NCBI RefSeq assembly: GCF_014207635.1
Contig: NZ_JACHIE010000007.1
Span: 62,001 to 126,000 of the forward strand
Origin: Acetobacter lovaniensis
GTDB lineage: Bacteria > Pseudomonadota > Alphaproteobacteria > Acetobacterales > Acetobacteraceae
Reading direction: 5' to 3'
Length of the DNA: 64,000 nt
Shown one piece after another: positions 8,473-15,909 of the stretch (position 1 is the stretch's first letter; each line of letters opens with the position of its first letter). A model generated the notes under the pieces. That model was not told where the DNA came from, searched no databases, and was given only the letters and a program-made list of their open reading frames with translations. Both the position numbers and the translations under genes were made by a program.

Positions 8473-9300
8473 TTACAGTCCGCGCTCGCGTTTGATGATG
8501 TCCCATGCGGCATTGATTCTGGATATGCGGACCGAGGCAACCTGCACCTCCTCGGGGCTGGCGTTGCGCGCGGCCATGACATCCGGATGGTACTGCCGGA
8601 CGAGTTTTTTCCAGTGCGCACGCAGTTCCTCGTTGGAGAGGGAGGCGCTCACCCCCATAGCGGTATAGGCGTCATCTTCCCCCATGGCCGCGCGGGCCCG
8701 GCCCTGTTCGGCCCGTTCCCACGCTCCGCGCCCCAGCCCGAACAGGGCATGCACACGTTTGAGAAAACGCAGCTCCTCCGGGGCAAGGGGTTCATCCGCC
8801 GCCAGATCGGCGCGGGCAATGGCGAACAGAATCCCCATCAGATCTTCCAGCGGGGGCTTGTCCGTGCCGTAAGCCTGCCCGAGTTCACGGGCAAAGGCTT
8901 CGTAATCGTCTGTTCTCTGGCGGGCCATGTCAAACAGGCGGCCAATGTCGCGCATGTTCTCGTCGGGCACACGGAAGCGGGTTTTGAAGGCGTTGATCTC
9001 CCGCCGGTTAACCGGGGCATCGCACTTGGCCAGTTTGGCGCACAGAATAACGCAGGTCAGCCCGTAAAGCTGGTCTTTTTTGCCCAGTGTGGCAGCCAGT
9101 TTGGCAGCGACAAAGGCTGCCGCGCCGTTGGGGTCGGGGCGCGCGCGGGCAGCCCATCGGTCGCTCCAGCCAACAGCGGGTGGTTGCAGCAATGTGCCGC
9201 TGTCCGCGGCATGGCCCAAAGCCGTGCCCAACGCCGCACCTAGTGGACCGCCAACGGCAAAGCCGGTTACGCCACCAAATATTTTGCCCCATATCGCCAT
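8473..9300 (-). CDS. djlA: DjlA-like co-chaperone with TerB and J domains
   Basis: This 275-residue protein has a glycine-rich N-terminal hydrophobic stretch (GGVTGFAVGGPLGAALGTALG), a TerB-like helical domain at about 55-190 (VILCAKLAKCDAPVNRREINAFK) and a C-terminal J domain at about 210-275 with the essential HPD motif in RQYHPDVMAA. DjlA proteins anchor in the inner membrane and stimulate the ATPase of DnaK. It diverges from the PanE-like gene across 117 bp. Confidence 0.88.
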   Translation of the reverse strand: MAIWGKIFGGVTGFAVGGPLGAALGTALGHAADSGTLLQPPAVGWSDRWAARARPDPNGAAAFVAAKLAATLGKKDQLYGLTCVILCAKLAKCDAPVNRREINAFKTRFRVPDENMRDIGRLFDMARQRTDDYEAFARELGQAYGTDKPPLEDLMGILFAIARADLAADEPLAPEELRFLKRVHALFGLGRGAWERAEQGRARAAMGEDDAYTAMGVSASLSNEELRAHWKKLVRQYHPDVMAARNASPEEVQVASVRISRINAAWDIIKRERGL

Positions 9301-9417
9301 AAGGGTCTTTTATCATGTTCTGGAGCGGAACCCTAGCCTGTGCCGGGTGGGTGCCAGAGCTTGGCAGCAATGTGCCAATATCGCATTGGCTGCAAACAGT
9401 ACCAGAAAGGACAAGGC

Positions 9418-10347
9418 ATGCGCACAAACACACCCTCTGAGCAGGCGCCTGCGCCGCTCGCCGTTGCCCTGATTGGCGCAGGGGCGGTCGGGCTTGTTGT
9501 GGCCGCAGCCTTTGCCCGCGCTGGGTGGGGGGTATGGATCTGTGGTGCGCGCAGCCCGTTTGCACACCTTCATGTGCAGGAGGCCGGGCAGGAGGCGGAA
9601 TACCCGGTCCGGCATGCCCGCAGCCCGGCCGAGCTTGGCCCGTGCACAGTGGCCGTGGTGGCGGTCAAGGCGTATCAGACAGGTGATGTGGCGGAGTGGA
9701 TTGCGGCATTCAACCGGCCGGATGCGCGTATTCTGGCTGTGCAGAATGGTCTGGAACACCGTGAGCGGATTGCTGCCTATGCGCCTGTGGCCGTGGCATT
9801 GCCTGTCATTGCCTATTTTAATGCACAGCGGTCGGCTCCGGGGTGTTCGGTCCTGCGCCGAATCGGCCCGGTGGATATGTGCCTTCCCGCGGATGCTCCT
9901 GTTCAGGACGTGGCAGCGGCTTTGCAGGCAGGCGGGTTACGGGTTGTGCTTGCCGCGGATATGGTGAGTGCGGTCTGGATCAAACTGCTGGCGAACAGTG
10001 CCGCCAACCCGCTGACTGCCCTGTGCGGCAGGCGTACGGGGGTTATGCGTGAGCCAGCCTGTGCGGCCAATGCCCGGCAGGTCATGGCCGAAGTGGTGCG
10101 GGTCGGGCAGGCCGAAGGGGCCGCCCTTACGGCGCAACATGTAGAGGAGGCCATGACATGGCTCCAGAGCGTGCCGCCAGAGAGTGCTACATCCATGTTG
10201 CAGGACCGGCAGGCAGGTCGCCCTCTGGAGTATGATGCCATAACCGGGGCTATTGTCCGCGCAGCAGACCGGCATGGTCTGGATGTACCGCTTAATCGCT
10301 TTGTTCTGGGCCTGCTATCGGCCATAAAACCCATGCAGCCTTCATAA
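9418..10347 (+). CDS. Ketopantoate reductase family protein (PanE/ApbA-like)
   Basis: This protein of about 309 residues has an N-terminal NADP-binding Rossmann fold (ALIGAGAVGLVVAAAFARAG) and a C-terminal helical domain with the substrate-side KLLANSAANPLTAL and the conserved end ATSMLQDRQAGRPLEYDAITGAI. PanE reduces 2-dehydropantoate to pantoate for coenzyme A synthesis. Paralogues with other substrates are common, so the symbol is withheld. The start at 9418 is supported by AAGG 8-12 bp upstream; a longer frame begins at 9340. A phzF-like gene follows in the same direction after 54 bp. Confidence 0.85.
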   Translation: MRTNTPSEQAPAPLAVALIGAGAVGLVVAAAFARAGWGVWICGARSPFAHLHVQEAGQEAEYPVRHARSPAELGPCTVAVVAVKAYQTGDVAEWIAAFNRPDARILAVQNGLEHRERIAAYAPVAVALPVIAYFNAQRSAPGCSVLRRIGPVDMCLPADAPVQDVAAALQAGGLRVVLAADMVSAVWIKLLANSAANPLTALCGRRTGVMREPACAANARQVMAEVVRVGQAEGAALTAQHVEEAMTWLQSVPPESATSMLQDRQAGRPLEYDAITGAIVRAADRHGLDVPLNRFVLGLLSAIKPMQPS

Positions 10348-10401
10348 GCATGGCCTCTACCGGCGGAGCATTGCCAACTTCGAATTCAGGCGAGAACTCT
10401 C

Positions 10402-11274
10402 ATGCAACGTACTTACAAAGTTGTGGATGTTTTTACAAAAGTGCCGTTTGCGGGCAATCCGGTTGCCGTCGTGCTGGACGCGCAGGGGCTGGATACACAG
10501 GCCATGCAGGCCATTGCCAGTTGGACAAACCTGTCGGAAACCACGTTTCTGCTTCCCGCACAAAGCGATAAGGCAGATTATCAGCTGCGTATTTTTACCC
10601 CCCGGAACGAGCTGCCGTTTGCAGGCCACCCCACACTGGGCAGTGCGCACGCTGCACTGGAGGCAGGGCGCGTCGTGCCAAGGCAGGGGCAACTGGTGCA
10701 GGAATGCGGGGTTGGCCTTGTGACGCTGCACGTTAATGGCAGTGGGGAAGATCGCTTTCTGTCTTTTGCTTTGCCGCCCGCCCGGCACGTTACGCTGGAT
10801 GAAGCCGATAGAGCGGAACTGGAAGCTATTCTGGGTGTGCCCGTGGATCACACGGCCCCACCGATGATGGTGGATGTCGGGCCGGTCTGGATTGTAGCGC
10901 GCGTGAGCCGTGTGGAACAGCTTCTGGCGCTTCGGCCGGATTTTGGGCGTTCGCAGGTTTTTGAGCAGCGTCTTGGCGCAACCGGGATCAGTGTTTTTGC
11001 AGCCCATGACCCTGACGGTGTGGATATTGAGGTGCGCTCCTTTGCTCCATCGCAGGGTGTGAACGAGGACCCGGTTTGTGGTAGCGGCAATGGCAGCGTG
11101 GCCGTGTTCCGCCATGTGCAGGGTCTTCTGCCGTCTGGGCAAGGGCAGTATCTGGCTACGCAGGGGGGCTGCGTTGGGCGCGCGGGCCGTATTTCTGTGC
11201 GCGTTGGCGCAGATGGTGCGGTGGACGTGGGCGGGCAGTGCGTGACCACCGTGGAAGGCCGTCTGGCTGGTTAG
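10402..11274 (+). CDS. PhzF-family isomerase/epimerase-like protein
   Basis: This 290-residue protein has the twin-domain PhzF/diaminopimelate-epimerase-like fold: VVDVFTKVPFAGNPVAVVLDA at the start, the catalytic-glutamate motif NLSETTFLLP, FAGHPTLGSAHA, and in the second half NEDPVCGSGNGSVAVF. PhzF of phenazine synthesis isomerises DHHA, but most bacterial relatives, including YddE, have no known substrate. No phenazine genes are nearby. It ends 40 bp before the convergent ribbon-helix-helix gene. Confidence 0.88.
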   Translation: MQRTYKVVDVFTKVPFAGNPVAVVLDAQGLDTQAMQAIASWTNLSETTFLLPAQSDKADYQLRIFTPRNELPFAGHPTLGSAHAALEAGRVVPRQGQLVQECGVGLVTLHVNGSGEDRFLSFALPPARHVTLDEADRAELEAILGVPVDHTAPPMMVDVGPVWIVARVSRVEQLLALRPDFGRSQVFEQRLGATGISVFAAHDPDGVDIEVRSFAPSQGVNEDPVCGSGNGSVAVFRHVQGLLPSGQGQYLATQGGCVGRAGRISVRVGADGAVDVGGQCVTTVEGRLAG

Positions 11275-11316
11275 CCGTGCAGGGGGCTTCGCGCCTGTGT
11301 GCGGGCAATGCGTGGG

Positions 11317-11565
11317 TTAGAGCGGCTCTTTTAGGCTCTGGCTCTGTATGTGCTGTTGCAGCCATTCCACAGCATGGACCCGCAGGGCGGAGGCAAGGGA
11401 CTGGTCGGGCACACGGGTTGCATCCACCTGTGTTACCAGTTGGACCAGCGTGACATTCTGGTGGGCAATCATGCGTTCCAGCACGGTCCAGAAGGCGGGC
11501 TCCAGCGCTACACTTGTGTCATGCCCGGCCAGTATCAGGCTGCGTTTGCGCAAATGTCTGCTCAT
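11317..11565 (-). CDS. Ribbon-helix-helix domain protein (RHH_4 type)
   Basis: This 82-residue protein has an N-terminal ribbon-helix-helix resembling the RHH_4 group: a strand of alternating residues (KRSLILAGHDTSVALEP) followed by the helices FWTVLERMIAHQNVTLVQLVTQVDATR. It ends SLASALRVHAVEWLQQ. Such proteins usually bind DNA as dimers and regulate transcription, but members of this group are mostly uncharacterised. Its ATG overlaps the queG stop (ATGA), so it is translationally coupled as the last gene of the queuosine operon. There is no toxin-like partner beside it. Confidence 0.8.
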   Translation of the reverse strand: MSRHLRKRSLILAGHDTSVALEPAFWTVLERMIAHQNVTLVQLVTQVDATRVPDQSLASALRVHAVEWLQQHIQSQSLKEPL

Positions 11566-12674
11566 GCTGTGGGGCTTTCAAGCTGTGTCATGGCCCAGTC
11601 TGCGGCATCGCGCACAACCGGGTCTGGGTCTGTGGTCAGGGCACGGACGTGGGGTAACAGGTGTGCCCTGCCGGAATTACCCATGGCAACCAGCACATTG
11701 CGGATAAAGCGGTTGCGCCCGATCCGCTTGATGGGGGAGCCTGAAAACAGGGCTCTGAACGCTGCATCGTCAAGCTGGCTGAGGGTGGCAAGGTCCGGGG
11801 CTATCAGGTCTGCTCTGGGCTGGAGTTTGATGGTGCTGGCCATTTTGGCAAACCTGTTCCACGGGCACACGGCCAGGCAGTCATCACATCCGTAAATATG
11901 GGTGCCCATCAGGGGGCGCAGGGGCAGGGGTATGGGGCCTGCGTGTTCTATGGTCAGGTAGGAAATGCACCGCCGTGCATCCATCTGGTACGGGGCGGGA
12001 AAAGCCTGTGTGGGGCAGGCGTTCAGGCAGCGGGTGCAACTGCCACATCCCCCGCCGGAGGGTGGGGAGGCTGGCAGGTCGAGCGTTGTGTAGATTTCGC
12101 CCAGAAACAGCCAGCTCCCGTGCTGGCGGGAGACAAGGTTGGTATGCTTGCCCTGCCACCCCAGCCCGGCCTTGTGCGCCAGAGGTTTTTCGGCCACGGG
12201 GGCGGTATCCACAAAGACCTTGACCTCCGGAGCGGCCGGATGGGCCTGCCTGCCCTCGCGCACGACAAACTGGGCCAGATGTTTGAGCATGCCCTTGAGC
12301 ACATCATGGTAATCCCGGTGGCGGGCATAGACGGAAATATTGCCACAGTCGGGGTTTTGCAAGGTGGCCAGCGCATCGCCCTCCGGGGCGTAGGACAGGC
12401 CAAGGGCAATAACCGTGCGGGCTTCGGGCCATAGGGCCGTAGGCTGGCTGCGCTGCTCCGTACGGTCGGCCAGCCAGTCCATTTCGCCGTGGTATCCGTT
12501 TGCCAGAAAATCCTGCAGGCGCACACGCGCCTCCGGTCCCAGTGTGGCCGGGCAGAAGCCAATGGCGTCAAACCCCAGTTCCAGCGCCTTGTCCCGGATG
12601 CGCGCACTCAGGCGGCTGCCCGGATGCAGAGTGCTGGTCTGGGGGGCTGGGGCGGAAGGTGTGGCCTCTGTCAT
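11562..12674 (-). CDS. queG: Epoxyqueuosine reductase QueG
   Basis: This 370-residue iron-sulfur and cobalamin enzyme performs the last step of queuosine synthesis, reducing epoxyqueuosine to queuosine in tRNAs with GUN anticodons. Two ferredoxin-like clusters are visible, CGSCTRCLNACPTQAF and CDDCLAVCPWNRF, along with the conserved LGLSYAP, DTAPVAEKPLAHKAGLGWQGKHTN and LGEIYTTLDLP. The C-terminal 50 residues form a HEAT-like helical pair (LLPHVRALTTDPDPVVRDAA). It is third in queA-tgt-queG, 45 bp after tgt. Epoxyqueuosine reduction by QueG needs cobalamin. Confidence 0.96.
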   Translation of the reverse strand: MTEATPSAPAPQTSTLHPGSRLSARIRDKALELGFDAIGFCPATLGPEARVRLQDFLANGYHGEMDWLADRTEQRSQPTALWPEARTVIALGLSYAPEGDALATLQNPDCGNISVYARHRDYHDVLKGMLKHLAQFVVREGRQAHPAAPEVKVFVDTAPVAEKPLAHKAGLGWQGKHTNLVSRQHGSWLFLGEIYTTLDLPASPPSGGGCGSCTRCLNACPTQAFPAPYQMDARRCISYLTIEHAGPIPLPLRPLMGTHIYGCDDCLAVCPWNRFAKMASTIKLQPRADLIAPDLATLSQLDDAAFRALFSGSPIKRIGRNRFIRNVLVAMGNSGRAHLLPHVRALTTDPDPVVRDAADWAMTQLESPTA

Positions 12675-12719
12675 GCGTAAAGGGCTGGTTCGGAGAGGAA
12701 GGTCAGGGGGATGCGTGCT

Positions 12720-13880
12720 TTAGGGAATGGGCGGAATGTAGGGTTGTGGCATGTCATCTTCCGTCCAGTCCTGTGCTGCCCATTCGCTGCGTATGCGCGC
12801 GGCTGTGGCTTCCAGATTTTTGTCCATGATCGCCTCACGGATCTGGCGCATGAGCCGCTGGTAATAGGCAATATTATGCCATGTCAGCAGCATGGGGCCT
12901 AAAATTTCGTTCGCACGGAACAGGTGGTGCAGATAGGCGCGGCTGTGGCGCGTACAGGCCAGACAGTCACAATGGGGGGAAATGGGGCGGGCATCCGTGG
13001 CGTGGCGGGCATTGCGCAGGTTGAGTGTGCCCCGCTCGGTGTAAGCGCGCGCGGTGCGGCCTGCTCGGGTGGGCATAACGCAGTCAAACATGTCCACGCC
13101 GCGCTGCACGCTGCCGAGCAGGTCGTCTGGCGTGCCAACCCCCATAAGGTAGCGTGGCTTGTCCTGCGGCATAAGCGGGGTTGTGGTGTCCAGTGTTGCA
13201 AACATGAGCTCCTGCCCCTCGCCCACGGCAAGGCCACCAATGGCGTAGCCTTCAAACCCGATATCGGTCAGGGCTTTTACGCTTTCAGCGCGCAGGTCGC
13301 CTTCCGTGCCGCCTTGCACAATGCCAAACTGGCCATAGCCCGTACGCTGCACATAGGCCTCGCGCGAGCGGGCGGCCCAGCGCATGGACAGGCGCATGGA
13401 TGCGGCAATAGCCTCGGGTGGGGCTGGCAGGGCCGGGCATTCATCAAAACACATGGTGATGGTGGCATCCAGATCATGCTGGATGCCGGTCGAACTTTCT
13501 GGTGTCAGTCGGTGTTCGGAACCATCAATATGCGAGCGGAAGGTGACGCCATCCTGGTCCAGCCGCCGCAGTGCTCCGAGCGACATGACCTGAAAGCCCC
13601 CCGAATCGGTCAGGATCGGGCCGGACCAGTCCATAAAGCGGTGCAGCCCCCCCAGTGCCCGCACCCGTGCCGCGCCGGGGCGGAGCATAAGGTGGTAGGT
13701 ATTGCCCAGCACAATGCCCGCACCGGTGGAGCGCACGGCATCCATGGTCATGGCCTTGACCGTGCCCACCGTGCCTACGGGCATAAAGGTGGGGGTAGCC
13801 ACGGGGCCGTGGGCTGTATGCAGCATGCCTGCGCGGGCTGCGCCATCGGTGCTTTCACACGTCCAGTGGAAACGGCTCAT
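12720..13880 (-). CDS. tgt: tRNA-guanine transglycosylase
   Basis: This 386-residue TIM-barrel enzyme exchanges guanine 34 for preQ1 in tRNA-Asp, -Asn, -His and -Tyr. Family motifs are [24 protein letters not shown] with the catalytic aspartate, [48 protein letters not shown], and the zinc site [17 protein letters not shown]. It lies 36 bp downstream of queA in the same direction. One of its tRNA substrates, tRNA-Asp(GTC), is encoded at 2.4 kb in this window. Confidence 0.97.
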   Translation of the reverse strand: MSRFHWTCESTDGAARAGMLHTAHGPVATPTFMPVGTVGTVKAMTMDAVRSTGAGIVLGNTYHLMLRPGAARVRALGGLHRFMDWSGPILTDSGGFQVMSLGALRRLDQDGVTFRSHIDGSEHRLTPESSTGIQHDLDATITMCFDECPALPAPPEAIAASMRLSMRWAARSREAYVQRTGYGQFGIVQGGTEGDLRAESVKALTDIGFEGYAIGGLAVGEGQELMFATLDTTTPLMPQDKPRYLMGVGTPDDLLGSVQRGVDMFDCVMPTRAGRTARAYTERGTLNLRNARHATDARPISPHCDCLACTRHSRAYLHHLFRANEILGPMLLTWHNIAYYQRLMRQIREAIMDKNLEATAARIRSEWAAQDWTEDDMPQPYIPPIP

Positions 13881-13916
13881 CGGGTGGTCCTTGCTGGGTG
13901 GAACGGAGGTAGGGGG

Positions 13917-14978
13917 TTAGCGGGCATGGATGCTGCTTGCGCATTCAAGCAGGCAGGCATCGCCGTAGGAATAAAAACGGTAGCCGGTGTTCAGCGCATG
14001 GGCATAAACCGCCTTTGCACGCTCCTGCCCCGCAAAGGCGCAGACCAGCATGAACAGGGTGGAGCGTGGCAGATGGAAGTTGGTCATCAGCACATCCACC
14101 GCCCGGAAGCGGTAGCCGGGACGGATGAAAATGGCCGTCTCCCCCGCAAAGGGGTGCACAATGCCGTGCTCGTCGGCCGCACTTTCCAAAACGCGCAGGG
14201 TGGTGGTGCCTATGGCAATAATGCGCCCCCCCGTAGCCCGTGTTGCGTTAATGCGCTCGGCAGTCTGGGGGGTGATGACCCCGTGTTCGGAATGCATGTG
14301 GTGGTGGGCAATATCATCCGCGCGCACGGGCAGGAATGTGCCTGCCCCTACGTGCAGCGTTAAGGTGCAGCGCTCGGCCCCTGTGGCGTCCACTGCGTCC
14401 AGCAGGTCTGGCGTAAAGTGCAGCCCGGCGGTGGGTGCTGCCACGGCCCCTTTGTAACGCTCGAAAATGGTGGCGTAGTCCTTGCTGTCCTGCGCCGTGG
14501 GGCCATTGGGGCGGTGGATGTAGGGCGGGAGTGCCAGCGCTCCTGCAGTTTGCAAAAACGTATCAAACGCATCGCCCTCGCATGAAAAGCGCAGGTTGGC
14601 CCCCCCGCCGGGTTCCAGAGCCACAACCTGCGCTGTCTGGTCCGAGTGGGCGAAGGTAAGCGTATCCCCCACCCTGAGCCTGCGGGCGTTACGCACCAGA
14701 ACATGCCATGTGCCATCGGGACGGATCTGGTCGAGGGTAATGCCAATTCTGGCCTCCCCCCGCAGGGCGTGCAGTTGTGCCCGGATAACCGCGGTATTGT
14801 TGGCCACCAGCAGATCACCCCTGCGCAGCAGGGTGGGCAGGTCGCGCACATGGCGGTCAACCAGCGTGTGCGGGGTTGTTGCATCCAGCAGGCGTGCGGA
14901 TTCACGCGGGCGGGCAGGCTCCTGCGCGATCAGGGATTCGGGGAGGTGGAAGTCAAAATCTTCGGTGCGGTTGCTCAT
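13917..14978 (-). CDS. queA: S-adenosylmethionine:tRNA ribosyltransferase-isomerase QueA
   Basis: This 353-residue enzyme transfers and isomerises the ribosyl group of AdoMet onto preQ1-tRNA to give epoxyqueuosine. Recognisable motifs are FDFHLPESLIAQEPARPRE, LRRGDLLVANNTAVI, the AAPTAGLHFTPDLL segment, LHVGAGTFLPVRADDI, and MTNFHLPRSTLFMLVCAFAG. It starts the queA-tgt-queG-RHH operon. No preQ1-synthesis genes (queCDEF) occur in the window. Confidence 0.97.
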   Translation of the reverse strand: MSNRTEDFDFHLPESLIAQEPARPRESARLLDATTPHTLVDRHVRDLPTLLRRGDLLVANNTAVIRAQLHALRGEARIGITLDQIRPDGTWHVLVRNARRLRVGDTLTFAHSDQTAQVVALEPGGGANLRFSCEGDAFDTFLQTAGALALPPYIHRPNGPTAQDSKDYATIFERYKGAVAAPTAGLHFTPDLLDAVDATGAERCTLTLHVGAGTFLPVRADDIAHHHMHSEHGVITPQTAERINATRATGGRIIAIGTTTLRVLESAADEHGIVHPFAGETAIFIRPGYRFRAVDVLMTNFHLPRSTLFMLVCAFAGQERAKAVYAHALNTGYRFYSYGDACLLECASSIHAR

Positions 14979-15092
14979 GGTGTGCCGGGTTTACGCAATA
15001 GGGCAGCGCAATGCCAGAGGGAAAGGGAGGGCAGCCTCCACCCGGCAGGGGCTTGCGCTGATGGCTGCACAGGGCCAGATTCTACTCCACAC

Positions 15093-15116
15093 CGCCAGAG
15101 CACTTCCACTCTGGCG
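15093..15116. promoter_or_regulatory. 8-bp perfect dyad between queA and the 70-residue ORF
   Basis: CGCCAGAG (15093-15100) and its exact complement CTCTGGCG (15109-15116) flank an 8-nt spacer. The dyad sits in the divergent region, 115 bp upstream of queA and 31 bp before the small ORF. It could be an operator or a leader hairpin. No preQ1 riboswitch pattern was recognised here. Confidence 0.45.
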
Positions 15117-15146
15117 CACAGGTATGATTTAAGGAGACGTTCCAGC

Positions 15147-15359
15147 ATGTCCTATGCTCTGCTCGATGCCGCCCGCGTGGCCAAGGCTTCCGGTGTTTCG
15201 CTTGGTGTTCTTAAAACCAGTGCTGAAACATCCGAAGCACATGTCCGCAAGGTGATCATGATTGAACGGATTGAAGCGCTGGCCAGTGCGGCCGCCGACT
15301 CTGGCGAGCGCGTGACCCTGACATCCGAAGAGTTCTGGCTGATCAGCAAGAACTGGTAA
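15147..15359 (+). CDS. 70-residue conserved-looking protein of unknown function
   Basis: This small cytosolic protein begins MSYALLDAARVAKASG. It starts at ATG 15147, with a strong AAGGAG ribosome-binding site at 15131-15136, and ends at 15359. It has no signal peptide, cysteine pair or membrane segment. The middle (SEAHVRKVIMIERIEALASAAADSGE) should form a long amphipathic helix, followed by LTSEEFWLISKNW. I do not recognise the family. The good start context and its position directly before the PEBP gene (14 bp gap) support a real gene, possibly cotranscribed with it. Confidence 0.65.
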   Translation: MSYALLDAARVAKASGVSLGVLKTSAETSEAHVRKVIMIERIEALASAAADSGERVTLTSEEFWLISKNW

Positions 15360-15373
15360 GAGGGGCTTTGGGC

Positions 15374-15868
15374 ATGGCATTTGTTCTGACAAGTCCGGCT
15401 TTTGCCAATGGGGATGTCCTCCCTCAGGCTCAGGTTTACAATGGTATGGGCCAGAGCGGGCAGAACCTCTCCCCCGCCTTGCAGTGGCATGGCGCGCCGC
15501 AGGGGACCAAAAGCTTTGTGATTACGGTTTATGACCCCGATGCCCCAACCGGTTCTGGCTGGTGGCACTGGGTTGTGGTGAATGTGCCCCCAACCGTAAC
15601 ATCTCTGCCTCAGGGAGCGGGTTCGGGCAAAGCTGGCCTGCCCGATGGAGCCGTGCAGGTCCGCACGGACTTTGGCGTACCCGGTTATGGCGGGGCCGCA
15701 CCGCCAGCAGGGCGGGTGCACCGTTATGTGTTTACAGTTTATGCGCTGGACGTGCCCACGCTGGACGTAACAGCAGATGCAAGCCCTGCTCTGGTCGGGT
15801 TTATGGTGCACCACCACCAGTTGGCTTCGGCCAGCCTGACTGCCCTGTACGGTAGCAGCAAACATTAA
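15374..15868 (+). CDS. YbhB/YbcL-family PEBP protein
   Basis: This 164-residue protein belongs to the bacterial phosphatidylethanolamine-binding/Raf-kinase-inhibitor-like family. The ligand pocket signature is present: NLSPALQWHGAPQGTKSFVITVYDPDAPT followed by GWWHWVVVNVPP, and later the glycine-rich DFGVPGYGGAAPPAGRVHRYVFTVYALD. It starts at ATG 15374 with GAGGGG 9-14 bp upstream. A signal peptide is not clear. Bacterial members have no settled function. Convergent with the large gene at 15910. Confidence 0.9.
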   Translation: MAFVLTSPAFANGDVLPQAQVYNGMGQSGQNLSPALQWHGAPQGTKSFVITVYDPDAPTGSGWWHWVVVNVPPTVTSLPQGAGSGKAGLPDGAVQVRTDFGVPGYGGAAPPAGRVHRYVFTVYALDVPTLDVTADASPALVGFMVHHHQLASASLTALYGSSKH

Positions 15869-15909
15869 CCCCCTGTGTATGGCTGGCCCGCATGTTGCGG
15901 GCTGGCCAG

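Noticed and set aside
12924-14363. 479-codon open frame antisense to tgt and queA
   Set aside because: Shadow of two conserved genes; composition is not protein-like and it spans their boundary.
14979-15146. Possible preQ1 riboswitch upstream of queA
   Set aside because: I looked for the preQ1-I/II pattern on the queA strand. Only a simple perfect dyad and no aptamer-like sequence was found.
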